Shown here: positions 7,331-14,911 of the stretch, piece after piece | How positions within the stretch are numbered: the stretch's first letter is position 1 | Layout of the letters: the number at the start of each line of letters is the position of its first letter | Assembly (NCBI GenBank): GCA_900556885.1 | Contig: UNSQ01000012.1 | Coordinates: forward strand, 1-18,773 | Direction of reading: 5' to 3' | DNA from: Candidatus Saccharimonadota bacterium | GTDB taxonomy: Bacteria; Patescibacteriota; Saccharimonadia; Saccharimonadales; Saccharimonadaceae | Length of the DNA stretch: 18,773 nt | Notes under the pieces: generated by a model | Told to the model about the DNA's origin: nothing | Databases searched by the model: none | The model's input: the letters and a program-made list of their open reading frames with translations, nothing else | Made by a program: the position numbers and the translations under genes

Positions 7331-7708
7331 ATGAAGACTAGAATATTAAAGCAAGCTACGTTTAGAGGAGTCATTCCTTTTGTTATAATGTCGGCATTAG
7401 CGCTCATAATGACATATCAAAAAATTGACCCGTCACAGATTAAGGGGACATTCTTATCTGGCATCATAATATCCATAGTCGCAGCCGCATCTGTAATATA
7501 CGACATTGAAAAATGGTCATTACTTAAGCAATCCGCCATACATTTTATCGTCATGATATTTACAATTTTTCCTTGTTTATTAATAAGCGGCTGGTACGAG
7601 TTAAACTCGTTCACAGACTATTTGAAAGTATTCGGAATATTTTTACTATGCGGTTGCGTTTTTTGGACTATAGGATATTTCGTTTTTGGCAAATTACTGA
7701 ATAGATAG
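7331..7708 (+). CDS. DUF3021-like small membrane protein
   Basis: This 125-aa protein has four hydrophobic segments, at roughly residues 12-28, 40-60, 70-88 and 98-121. The pattern 'IEKWS...IHFIVM' between helices 2 and 3, together with the length, fits the DUF3021 family of uncharacterised four-helix membrane proteins. The gene starts 9 nt after the methyltransferase stop and has no SD. A weak TAATCT (7319-7324) lies 6 nt before the ATG, so it may be in an operon or have its own leaderless start. It converges with the P-type ATPase gene 8 nt away. Function is unknown; the membrane topology is clear. Confidence 0.75.
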   Translation: MKTRILKQATFRGVIPFVIMSALALIMTYQKIDPSQIKGTFLSGIIISIVAAASVIYDIEKWSLLKQSAIHFIVMIFTIFPCLLISGWYELNSFTDYLKVFGIFLLCGCVFWTIGYFVFGKLLNR

Positions 7709-7716
7709 ACAAATTC

Positions 7717-10029
7717 CTACCGAACAATTCGTCGACCAGCCCAGCGAGCAATGAATAGCTGGGCTAACATCGCTACGACAACTGCGCCAGCAGCTGGCCA
7801 CATTATGAACAAATTCGGCACGGTGAAGTCGAAGAAATCGCGTAGGAAACCAAAGCTAAAGCTTCCAGCCGCCACGATAATCACCGACAGAAGATAAAGC
7901 AGGCGAGCGCGCTTGGCGGATTTATCGATAGTTACGTCCAGCATAATTCCCACCAAGAACACCAAATATACGCCAAACAAAGTCGCGGTAAGCACCGTCA
8001 TCGTTGCGACTTCTGCAGCGTGACCAGGGAACATAACAGAGGTAATCCAATAGGTGAACGCGACAGTCACGCCAGTAATTAAAGCAATTGGCGTAACGGC
8101 CAGTAAAGTATCATACCAAAATCTCTTCGGATTTATTCGATGCTTCGGCACCGGCGGAAACAGCGTCCACATAAGAGTTGGCATCGTCACCAGAAAAATA
8201 TTCATAAATGTAATATGGCGCGGCGAATACGGATAATTCATATTGATGAGAATCGTCGCAAGAAGAAGCGTCACGCCGTAAATAATTTTATGGAAAAACA
8301 GAACAGCGATGACTTCGATTGCCTGCATAATTTGATTGCCCAATTTCATTCCCATCGGTAGAGAAGTGAACGAATTGTTGAGCAATATAATGTCAGAAAC
8401 TCGACGAGAAGCCGGCGCACCAGCGTACATCGCCACACCGAGGTCAGCCTTTTTCAGCGCCAGAGCATCATTCACGCCGTCGCCGACCATACCAGTGAAT
8501 TTTCCCGATTGCTGGAATCGATTGATCAAGCGTTCTTTTTGATCCGGCAAAACTCTGGCAAAAATCGTGTAAGTGTCAGCCGCTTTATTAAATTCATCTT
8601 CGCTAAGCGCCGCCAAATCCTCGCCTAAAATCGCCTTTTCTGGATGTTTAATTCCAGCCTCCTTAGCGATGTATTGAACCGTGCGCGGATTATCACCAGA
8701 AATTACGCGAATAGTTACGCCTTGGCTCTGCAGAAAATCCACCGTTTCAACAACGCCATGACGCAGAGAATTGCGCAGAACAACCGCACCAATTGCCGTT
8801 CCAGAGCCGTTTTTCAAGTCTTTCAATTTGGTTTTATCGTCCGAAAATTCAGCCAGCATCAACACACGCAAGCCATTGTCAGCCCAATCATTCAGTTTCT
8901 TCTGGATCTCCTCATCTACCGGCGCCAACTTCGACACAAACTCTGGCGCGCCCATCATCAAAGTCCGAATTTCACCGTCAATATTCGCCCTCACGCCAGC
9001 CATTTTACGCGCCGATGAAAACGCCATCACTCCCAAAACTTTCGTATTTTTTGGCGAAGTAGCTTCCGCCAAAATTGCACGACCAGTGATATTCCCGCCA
9101 CTGGTTTCATGAGAAATTAATGCCGCAAAACTGGCGATATCAGAATCCAAATAGTCATTTTCATCACTGAACGCCGCGACTTTTTCAAGCGTCACTTCAT
9201 CGCTAGTCAAGGTGCCTGTTTTATCTACAGCCAGCAAATTCAAAAGCGCCATAGCTTCAATCGCTGACAATTTTTGTGGCAAGACTTTCGCCTGGGCTAA
9301 TCGCAGTGAGCCGAACGCCAAAAGCAGAGAACTCGCCAACAACAGACCTTCAGGCACGACTGTAACCGCCGCCGAAGTGATGGTTTTTAAGATGACGACG
9401 ACGTTATCGCCAGAGAAATAATAGACGATAGCGATAAGTAACGACAGAACAATTGCGCCGTAAGTCAAGAAGTAAATTGCGCGCCAAATCGCCAATTGCA
9501 GAGGTGTGAGTTCTGGTTTGTAACGCTTCAGAACTTGGCTAATCGCGCCAGCTTTCGTGTCGTCGCCAATCGCAATTACTCGCGCCGCACCTTCACCAGC
9601 CAAAACCGTCGTCGCTGCCAGCACGACATCGCCGTCCTTTTTCTCAATCGACGCAGACTCGCCAGTCAACATACTTTCATTCAGCTCCAAGCCTTTTGAC
9701 TCAATAACTTTCGCGTCCGCCGGCAATTCATCGCCAGCCTGAATAAGAATTTCATCGCCAATTTTAAGCTCATCATAACCGACCTCGACAACATTTCCGT
9801 CTTTCAACAATCGAGCTTTCGGCGCGCTCATCAACTCCAATTGCCGCAAAACTCGCTTAGCCCTTAGCTCCTGAATAATGCCAATCGTCGAGTTTACGAC
9901 AATCACCACCGAAATAAACCACGCATCACGATATTCGCGAACATAAACCAGCGCGCCAGCCAGCAGAAAAATCACCACGACAATAGGGGAAAGCAGATTC
10001 CGCTTAATAATATCCAAGTAGTCGCGCAT
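7717..10029 (-). CDS. P-type cation ATPase, CtpE-like (probable Ca2+ transporter)
   Basis: This is a complete P-type ATPase of about 770 aa. The A-domain has MLTGES (~residue 120), transmembrane helix 4 has VVPEGLLL (~224), and the phosphorylation site is DKTGTLT (~267). The P-domain has SGDNPRTV and GDGVND (~515), and six hydrophobic helices follow at the C-terminus. NSTIGIIQELRAKRVL and GAPASRRVSDIILLNN match the CtpE group (mycobacterial Ca2+ uptake ATPase) more closely than SERCA-like pumps. The ion is inferred, not seen. The cytosolic N-terminus is short. I chose ATG 10029 because it overlaps the preceding stop as TAATG, indicating coupling. The ATG at 10077 would add 16 residues overlapping the upstream gene and is possible. 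No obvious terminator hairpin follows. Confidence 0.92.
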   Translation of the reverse strand: MRDYLDIIKRNLLSPIVVVIFLLAGALVYVREYRDAWFISVVIVVNSTIGIIQELRAKRVLRQLELMSAPKARLLKDGNVVEVGYDELKIGDEILIQAGDELPADAKVIESKGLELNESMLTGESASIEKKDGDVVLAATTVLAGEGAARVIAIGDDTKAGAISQVLKRYKPELTPLQLAIWRAIYFLTYGAIVLSLLIAIVYYFSGDNVVVILKTITSAAVTVVPEGLLLASSLLLAFGSLRLAQAKVLPQKLSAIEAMALLNLLAVDKTGTLTSDEVTLEKVAAFSDENDYLDSDIASFAALISHETSGGNITGRAILAEATSPKNTKVLGVMAFSSARKMAGVRANIDGEIRTLMMGAPEFVSKLAPVDEEIQKKLNDWADNGLRVLMLAEFSDDKTKLKDLKNGSGTAIGAVVLRNSLRHGVVETVDFLQSQGVTIRVISGDNPRTVQYIAKEAGIKHPEKAILGEDLAALSEDEFNKAADTYTIFARVLPDQKERLINRFQQSGKFTGMVGDGVNDALALKKADLGVAMYAGAPASRRVSDIILLNNSFTSLPMGMKLGNQIMQAIEVIAVLFFHKIIYGVTLLLATILINMNYPYSPRHITFMNIFLVTMPTLMWTLFPPVPKHRINPKRFWYDTLLAVTPIALITGVTVAFTYWITSVMFPGHAAEVATMTVLTATLFGVYLVFLVGIMLDVTIDKSAKRARLLYLLSVIIVAAGSFSFGFLRDFFDFTVPNLFIMWPAAGAVVVAMLAQLFIARWAGRRIVR

Positions 10030-10517
10030 TAAATTGCCCGAATCCTTCTGTAGCTGAACCTTGCGCCAACTCGCCAATTTCCGTACGCGTCAGAATCGAA
10101 TTGATATATCTCGCCATTTTTCACTTCAGAAATCAAAACCAAGGCGGGATTATACGGCGCCAAAGTTTTATAAAAATGCAAATCTTCATCCGTAACGTGC
10201 TTTCTTCCAGGAAAAACTTCACGGAATTTGCGCTTGCCTATATCTTCAAAATATCGCGGCTGACCTTTTGGTGGAAGAAATAATTCCGCCCGCATACCCA
10301 TTCGCGAAATTATCTTTTTAACATCAGATAAAATCAACGGCGAAGTCGCCTCCAAATACATCATCAACTGCTTTTTATTCGTCAAAAACACCGACGCCTT
10401 AGCCGTGCGACTAACATCGGCGTGCCACAAAATTATCGATTGAACATCAATTGGAAAACCAAATTTTTCCTTAGCAATTCGCTCCAGCGCCAGCTCGTCG
10501 TACGTCGCCTTATTCAT
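10029..10517 (-). CDS. conserved-looking protein of unknown function upstream of the ATPase
   Basis: This 162-aa soluble protein is rich in Lys/Arg, with the blocks FPIDVQSIILWHADVSRTAK and MRAELFLPPKGQPRYFEDIG and the ending NWRVGARFSYRRIRAI. There are no membrane helices, signal peptide or metal-binding cysteines. I do not recognise a family. The start at 10517 is supported by TGgTAAAAT ending 7 nt upstream. Its stop overlaps the ATPase start (TAATG at 10031-10027), so the two are one transcription unit. It may regulate the pump or work alongside it, but the sequence gives no direct hint. Confidence 0.8.
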   Translation of the reverse strand: MNKATYDELALERIAKEKFGFPIDVQSIILWHADVSRTAKASVFLTNKKQLMMYLEATSPLILSDVKKIISRMGMRAELFLPPKGQPRYFEDIGKRKFREVFPGRKHVTDEDLHFYKTLAPYNPALVLISEVKNGEIYQFDSDAYGNWRVGARFSYRRIRAI

Positions 10518-10524
10518 AGATAAT

Positions 10525-10533
10525 ATTTTACCA
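10525..10533 (-). promoter_or_regulatory. extended -10 promoter, leaderless start at 10517
   Basis: On the minus strand TGgTAAAAT (10533-10525) ends 7 nt before ATG 10517. The TGnTAAAAT form is identical to that at the helicase start at 10990. Confidence 0.6.
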
Positions 10534-10572
10534 TTTTTTTATGAGGCACGCGAGATGACGAAGATGTGAAAT

Positions 10573-10891
10573 CTAATAGTCAACTTGCCTGACCGCTTCA
10601 ATTGCTTGACGGGAAATATCCAAGTGGCTTTTACCCTTAAACGCATCTTCTGGATGTTTTTCATTCCAATCATCGACATTTTCTTCAGTACAATCTTTAA
10701 TGGCGTGATTAACACAAAACTCAAGTCGCTTAATGCTTTGGGCGTTTTCAAGATAATCGATGGAAGACTGGACTGATCTTCGATATTGTTTTTCATTCAG
10801 CCAGTAGACTTGATAACTCAAAAAAAATCAACGCAATCGTCAGCACAAACATATATATATGACTAAATCTTATCTTTTTTAAGTTTTTCAT
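10573..10891 (-). pseudogene. small membrane-anchored protein split by a frameshift in a T8 run
   Basis: A strong Shine-Dalgarno AAGGAGG (10902-10896) sits 4 nt before ATG 10891. The first frame gives MKNLKKIRFSHIYMFVLTIA and a hydrophobic run, a typical N-terminal membrane anchor, then stops after 32 residues. Eight T (on the minus strand, 10827-10820) lie exactly where the frame breaks. With seven T the frame continues as ...LSYQVYWLNEKQYRRSV and on to a TAG at 10575-10573, about 105 aa with a charged soluble C-terminal part containing two cysteines (FCVNHAIKDCTEE). No family is recognised. The break could be a true mutation, a sequencing error, or slippage of RNA polymerase on the T run that restores the protein in some transcripts. 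Confidence 0.65.
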
Positions 10892-10974
10892 TTATCCTCC
10901 TTATGCTAAATTTACAACCTTGGATGAATTCTGTAAATAGCAATTTTGATATCGCGTTCTGAAGGCTGCCAACA

Positions 10975-10983
10975 TGGTAAAAT
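10975..10983 (+). promoter_or_regulatory. extended -10 promoter, leaderless start at 10990
   Basis: TGgTAAAAT ends 6 nt before ATG 10990. No Shine-Dalgarno site is present. It is divergent from the small membrane-protein gene starting at 10891. Confidence 0.6.
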
Positions 10984-10989
10984 AGAACT

Positions 10990-13900
10990 ATGGATTTCAA
11001 TACTCGTTACGCTAAATTAAACGATAATCAACGACAAGCAGTCGACTACATCCACGGATCGCTTTTGGTAATTGCTGGGCCAGGAACGGGGAAAACCGAG
11101 CTTCTAAGTATGCGCACCGCCCAAATCCTAAGACAAACCGACACTTTACCGAACAGTATTTTATGCTTGACGTTTACTGAAAGTGGTGCCACAAATATGC
11201 GCCAACGACTCCGCCAGATTATCGGTGAGGACGCGTATAAAATTGCGATTCATACATTTCACAGCTTCGGCACAGAAATCATCAATCAACATCGCGAGTA
11301 TTTTTTCCGTGGCGCCGACGCTCAGCCGGTTGACGAATTGACGCAATACCAAATTATTTCTGGAATACTCGAAGGACTTGATTGGCGAAATCCATTAAGC
11401 GCGAAAAATAACGGGGAATTTGTTTACATTAAAGACCTCATTCGCATTATTTCCGAGTTCAAGCAAAGCGGCTTAACGCCGTCAGAATTACGGGCAATTA
11501 TAGAGGACAATCAAAGCACAATCGCCGAAATTGCGCCAGACATTCAGCAAGTATTTTCCGCCAAAATATCGAAAAAGACAATTGAAATGTTTGCGCCGAT
11601 AGCTGAGAAAATTGCCAATTTAGCCGCCAAAAATCCTGACGAGAAAAACTCAAAATTGCCAGCCTCGATCACGCCATACGCCAACGTTTTAGCGCTGAGC
11701 ATCGTGCACGCCACTCAGGAAGCAATTGACGAAAACTCAACCAAGCCGCTGACTGCTTGGAAAAATAAATGGTGCGAAAAAAATGCCAATGGCGAATTTG
11801 TCCTGAAAGATTTTACCGCCGCAGAAAAATTATCCGCCGCAATTGACGTTTACGAAAAATATGTAAATATTTTATCCGAGCGCTCGTTATTTGACTACGA
11901 CGACATGATTTTATCCGTTATTCAAGCCTGCGAATCTCACCCAGAACTGCGCGCAAATCTCCAAGAGCAATTTCAATTCATCATGGTCGACGAATTTCAG
12001 GACACGAACTTGGCGCAGCTACGATTGCTATTCAATCTGACCAGCGAGAATGACGATAATCCAAACATCATGGCGGTTGGCGACGATGATCAAGCAATCT
12101 TCAGCTTCCAAGGCGCAGACGTGGGCAACATCCAGCGTTTCCGCCAACATTATCACGACCCAAAAATCATCGTTTTGACCGACAATTATCGTTCCGCCGA
12201 AAACATTTTATCATCGGCGCGGGACGTCATCACCCAAGGCGCGGATCGACTGGAAAACACGATTGACGGGCTATCAAAACAATTGACCGCACACGCAAAT
12301 AGCGAAGGTTCAAAAGTCGAAATCCAAGAATTCTCATCTGTTAGTGAAGAGCGAGCGGGAATTGCCAAACAAATTGCCGAGCTGATAAAAAATGGCGAGA
12401 AACCAGAAAACATCACGATTATTGCGCGCCACCACAAAGAACTCATTGAGATCCTTCCACATCTTTATAAGGAAAATCTTTTCGTCAATTACGAGCGCCA
12501 CGACGACATTCTGGAGCAAGACATAATCCAGATTCTGGACAAATTAGCGCGAACTGTCGTGGCGATTAGCCAGAATAATTTGGACGTTGCCAATAGTTTA
12601 TTGCCGGAAATTACGGCTCATCCAGCGTTTGGATTTTCTGCACTGGATATCTGGAAATTGAGCCTTCAAGCTTATAAAAATCGGCAATTGTGGCTGGAAA
12701 GCATGCTGGCGAACAGCGTATTTAAGGAATTTGCAGAGTGGCTTTTGGAGCGCGCTAAGGACGTACCGAATTTGCCACTGGAAGAGCAATTGGACAATTT
12801 ATTAGGCTTAACTGACGACGAAAGCGGCGACCTTCAAGTCAATTCTCTCGCCAATTTCTATTTCTCGCCAGAAAAGCTAGATAAAAACCCAGAAGCATAT
12901 CTGACAATCCTGGAAAGTTTGCGTACTTTGCGCCAAAAACTTCGCGATCGAATCACTGACAAAAACCCAACTCTGGAAGACTTTTTGGAGTTTATTGACC
13001 TGCATATTTCGACAAAAACTCGCTTAACGCAAATTCGCACGCACGCAAGTTCACTCAGCGGCGCCATAAATTTGATGACCGCGCATAAATCCAAAGGCTT
13101 GGAATTTCCGCACGTTTTCGTGATCGGGGCAATTGACAGCGCTTGGGGCGAAAAAGTACGTACACGCAGTCGAGCTATCCGATATCCCGCAAACCTTCAA
13201 CTCCAGCCAGCGGGCGCTACTTACGACGAACGACTTCGATTATTCTTTGTGGCGATGACTCGCGCCAAAACCACATTAACCATGACCTATTCCCAAACCA
13301 ACGATTCTGGTAGCGACACGATAATCGCCAGTTTCTTGACAAATTGCACACCAACCGTCATTCCGACCAGCGATGATCCAGCCGAACAAATTGAACTCGC
13401 TGAAACCGACTGGACGACGCGGCTAACTTCGCCGATTGTTCCAGAATTAAAGGATTTATTGGCGCCAGCGCTGGAAACATACAAACTTTCCGCGACACAT
13501 TTGAACAACTTCCTCGACGTTTCACGTGGCGGGCCGCAGAATTTCTTATTGAACAATTTGCTGCATTTTCCATCCGCCAAAAATTCCGCCGCAGCTTACG
13601 GAACTGCGATTCACAGCAGCCTCCAGCAAGCACATTGCTCGTTCAGCGCCGATCACCAATTGCCAAGCACCGAACAAATCCTCCAATTCTTCCAAAAATC
13701 CCTCGAGAGCCAACATTTGCCGACGGACGATTTTCAATTGTACTTGGACAAAGGGAAGTCGGCTTTGACCGCGTTCTTAAACGCCAAATCTTCAGATTTT
13801 CACGACACGGACTTGGCGGAATTGGACTTTTCAAACCAAGGCGTAATTATCGATAACGCCAGATTGACCGGTAAACTTGACGTCATTGATATCGACAAGC

Positions 13901-14286
13901 AAAATAAAACCATCTTCGTAACGGATTATAAAACTGGCAAGCCGGCGCATTCCTGGAAAGGTTCGGCCGATTACGAGAAAATCAAACTTCATAAATATCG
14001 TCAGCAATTGATGTTCTATCAGCTGCTGGTCGAGCATTCACGCGATTATGGCAATTTCACGTTTACTGGCGGGCGACTACAATTTGTCGAGCCAGACATG
14101 AAGACCGGCGATATCCTCAGCTTGGAGGACGCGTTCTCCAGCGAAGAATTGTCCGAATTCGCGAAACTCGTAAACATCATTTGGCGAAAAATCACCACGC
14201 TTGATATGCCAGACATTTCTGGGTATTCGCCAGATTATAAGGGAATGCTGCAGTTCGAAAAAGACCTGCTGGCGGGCGAAATATAA
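10990..14286 (+). CDS. UvrD/RecB-type DNA helicase with C-terminal RecB-like nuclease
   Basis: This 1098-aa superfamily 1A helicase has the Q-motif LNDNQRQAV (10-18), Walker A AGPGTGKTE (29-37), Walker B VDEFQDTN (~334), motif III GDDDQAIFSFQGA (~364), motif V TAHKSKGLEFP (~697) and motif VI VAMTRAKT. The C-terminal ~250 residues contain VTDYKTGK (~977-984) and a following YRQQLMFYQLL helix, the D...K and QxxxY pattern of RecB-family PD-(D/E)XK nucleases. It would unwind and degrade or process DNA ends in recombinational repair, like AddA/RecB or AdnA/B. A single polypeptide combining both activities, with no AddB/RecC partner visible nearby, suggests a simplified end-processing machine. The start is fixed by the -10 box 6 nt upstream. 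No clear terminator follows the stop. Confidence 0.93.
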   Translation: MDFNTRYAKLNDNQRQAVDYIHGSLLVIAGPGTGKTELLSMRTAQILRQTDTLPNSILCLTFTESGATNMRQRLRQIIGEDAYKIAIHTFHSFGTEIINQHREYFFRGADAQPVDELTQYQIISGILEGLDWRNPLSAKNNGEFVYIKDLIRIISEFKQSGLTPSELRAIIEDNQSTIAEIAPDIQQVFSAKISKKTIEMFAPIAEKIANLAAKNPDEKNSKLPASITPYANVLALSIVHATQEAIDENSTKPLTAWKNKWCEKNANGEFVLKDFTAAEKLSAAIDVYEKYVNILSERSLFDYDDMILSVIQACESHPELRANLQEQFQFIMVDEFQDTNLAQLRLLFNLTSENDDNPNIMAVGDDDQAIFSFQGADVGNIQRFRQHYHDPKIIVLTDNYRSAENILSSARDVITQGADRLENTIDGLSKQLTAHANSEGSKVEIQEFSSVSEERAGIAKQIAELIKNGEKPENITIIARHHKELIEILPHLYKENLFVNYERHDDILEQDIIQILDKLARTVVAISQNNLDVANSLLPEITAHPAFGFSALDIWKLSLQAYKNRQLWLESMLANSVFKEFAEWLLERAKDVPNLPLEEQLDNLLGLTDDESGDLQVNSLANFYFSPEKLDKNPEAYLTILESLRTLRQKLRDRITDKNPTLEDFLEFIDLHISTKTRLTQIRTHASSLSGAINLMTAHKSKGLEFPHVFVIGAIDSAWGEKVRTRSRAIRYPANLQLQPAGATYDERLRLFFVAMTRAKTTLTMTYSQTNDSGSDTIIASFLTNCTPTVIPTSDDPAEQIELAETDWTTRLTSPIVPELKDLLAPALETYKLSATHLNNFLDVSRGGPQNFLLNNLLHFPSAKNSAAAYGTAIHSSLQQAHCSFSADHQLPSTEQILQFFQKSLESQHLPTDDFQLYLDKGKSALTAFLNAKSSDFHDTDLAELDFSNQGVIIDNARLTGKLDVIDIDKQNKTIFVTDYKTGKPAHSWKGSADYEKIKLHKYRQQLMFYQLLVEHSRDYGNFTFTGGRLQFVEPDMKTGDILSLEDAFSSEELSEFAKLVNIIWRKITTLDMPDISGYSPDYKGMLQFEKDLLAGEI

Positions 14287-14302
14287 AAATTATTCTAGTA
14301 TA

Positions 14303-14337
14303 TTGTTGCATTTTTTTATAATTAGTGTTATTATATT
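14303..14337 (+). promoter_or_regulatory. possible promoter of the zinc-ribbon/structured-RNA transcript
   Basis: In a very AT-rich stretch after the helicase, TATAAT (14317-14322) and TATATT (14332-14337) are candidate -10 boxes. TTGTTG or TTGCAT (14303-14311) lies upstream, with imperfect spacing. A start near 14330-14345 would place the structured leader at the 5' end of the RNA. Confidence 0.4.
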
Positions 14338-14353
14338 AAACGCTTTTGTTGGT

Positions 14354-14423
14354 AGAGCTGATTCTATATCGTGCTCTCCAGGAGCACAGATGAGGTCAGC
14401 TCTTTTCTTTAGAAAAGAGGTGA
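14354..14423 (+). promoter_or_regulatory. candidate riboswitch-like leader with mutually exclusive hairpins
   Basis: AGAGCTGA (14354-14361) pairs perfectly with TCAGCTCT (14396-14403). This helix encloses a second perfect helix, GTGCTC/GAGCAC (14371-14376/14382-14387), through an asymmetric internal loop. The 3' arm of the outer helix shares 14400-14403 with CTCTTTTCT (14400-14408), which can instead pair with AGAAAAGAG (14411-14419), the segment that forms the start of the ribosome binding site AGAGGTGA. Forming one hairpin therefore excludes the other and switches access to the ATG at 14424. The outer helix is also followed by TTTTCTTT, so it might terminate transcription instead. It does not match any riboswitch class that I know. 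Confidence 0.55.
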
Positions 14424-14567
14424 ATGGTGTTCAAGTACTACGGGAAAGACACCCCCACTGGTCTGTATACTGTAGGGAAGACCTGCAGCAAGTGTGGAAG
14501 CGTTTTCTACGTGGACCCTTCGAAGCTTGGGTCTTGGAAATTCTATTGTCCGAGCTGCGGCAAGTAG
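14424..14567 (+). CDS. 47-aa zinc-ribbon protein
   Basis: ATG 14424 to TAG 14565-14567 encodes 47 residues with two knuckles, CSKCG (C21, C24) and CPSCG (C42, C45). They are separated by 17 residues (VFYVDPSKLGSW and flanks). This is the classical zinc-ribbon layout binding one Zn2+. The N-terminus reads MVFKYYGKDTPTGLYTV. AGAGGTGA lies immediately upstream, complementary to the 16S rRNA end, with a short spacer. The regular cysteine spacing makes chance unlikely. It is not a ribosomal protein (L33, L36 or S14) as far as I can tell. A role in binding RNA or DNA, or as a zinc-sensing small protein, is open. It is unusual in having a structured leader and a long structured RNA directly behind it. 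Confidence 0.65.
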   Translation: MVFKYYGKDTPTGLYTVGKTCSKCGSVFYVDPSKLGSWKFYCPSCGK

Positions 14568-14574
14568 CACACCC

Positions 14575-14605
14575 CTGGGTCCGATTCCCCAGCCGGTTAG
14601 TCCGG
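14575..14605 (+). other. two adjacent small hairpins after the zinc-ribbon ORF
   Basis: CTGGG/CCCAG (14575-14579/14588-14592) closes the loop TCCGATTC, one base away from a tRNA T-loop with its flanking C. CCGG/CCGG (14593-14596/14602-14605) closes TTAGT. They lead into the tRNA-like element. Confidence 0.35.
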
Positions 14606-14617
14606 AAAAGAATCAAG

Positions 14618-14700
14618 GGACGCGCAGGATAGCCCCTCGATTCTCCACGACGAAGTGGTTAATCGAGGATGAACGGGTTCAACTCCCGTCGCGTCCGCCA
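14618..14700 (+). ncRNA. tRNA-like structure with T-arm and GCCA end but no normal D or anticodon arm
   Basis: GGACGCG (14618-14624) pairs with CGCGTCC (14690-14696), a perfect 7-bp acceptor followed by GCCA. A perfect T-arm ACGGG-TTCAACT-CCCGT (14673-14689) abuts it exactly as in a tRNA. In between, a 10-nt single strand (14625-14634) replaces the D-arm. The anticodon arm is replaced by a long hairpin: CCTCGATT/AATCGAGG (14635-14642/14661-14668), a CT/TT internal loop, then CCAC/GTGG closing GACGAA. This is how the tRNA-like end of tmRNA is built, but the tmRNA G3-U70 pair, A73 and TTCGAC motif are absent. G73 and A3-U70 fit a seryl-type acceptor better. It could be a tRNA mimic, an aberrant tRNA-Ser, or the processing end of a larger RNA. 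Confidence 0.6.
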
Positions 14701-14714
14701 TCCGGCAATTAAAA

Positions 14715-14756
14715 AACCTAACGCTGTCGAGCGCCCCAACGGGCGGCGTTCAGGTT
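14715..14756 (+). ncRNA. bulged hairpin domain of the structured region
   Basis: AACCTAACGC (14715-14724) pairs with GCGTT and AGGTT (14746-14750, 14752-14756) with one bulged C. The inner helix CGCCC/GGGCG (14732-14736/14741-14745) closes the tetraloop CAAC. The 5' side carries a 7-nt bulge. It directly abuts the next domain. Confidence 0.5.
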
Positions 14757-14820
14757 CATCAATACTCCCCGCTAGACGATGGCGCCTAGCAACGTGAGCC
14801 GGCACGTGGAAGTATTGATG
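14757..14820 (+). ncRNA. three-way junction RNA domain with complementary loops
   Basis: CATCAATACT (14757-14766) and AGTATTGATG (14811-14820) form a perfect 10-bp outer helix, extended by CC/GG across one bulged A. Inside are two hairpins: GCTAG/CTAGC with loop ACGATGGCGC, and ACGTG/CACGT with loop AGCCGG. The loops can pair TGGC with GCCG (4 bp with one G-U), which would give a kissing interaction like that of compact aptamers. TTTTC follows the outer helix. Confidence 0.5.
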
Positions 14821-14832
14821 TTTTCTAATTTT

Positions 14833-14909
14833 CGGGCTCGCGAGATTCACTCGTGGCAGTTTTTCTCGACGTTGAGAATTACTCCGAGCAGAACCGCTTG
14901 AGCCCGCCA
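14833..14909 (+). ncRNA. closed 74-nt RNA domain ending in CCA before the terminator
   Basis: CGGGCTC (14833-14839) pairs with GAGCCCG (14900-14906), followed by CCA. Inside are CGAG/CTCG and TTCTC/GAGAA hairpins, then a mostly unpaired stretch containing CAGAACCGCTT. The 7-bp closing helix plus CCA resembles an acceptor stem, but there is no T-arm. It is the last element before the terminator at 14912. Confidence 0.45.
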
Positions 14910-14911
14910 TC

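Noticed and set aside
8644..9112. Overlapping plus-strand frames of 89-124 aa
   Set aside because: They are antisense to the P-type ATPase, whose motifs are complete.
10030..10077. N-terminal 16-residue extension of the P-type ATPase
   Set aside because: It would lie fully inside the upstream gene. The TAATG overlap at 10031-10027 gives a better start, though the longer form cannot be excluded.
14618..14700. Standard or permuted tmRNA
   Set aside because: The G3-U70 pair, A73, TTCGAC motif and a tag ORF ending in Ala-Ala are missing, and the acceptor 5' strand lies directly before the T-arm hairpin rather than hundreds of bases away.
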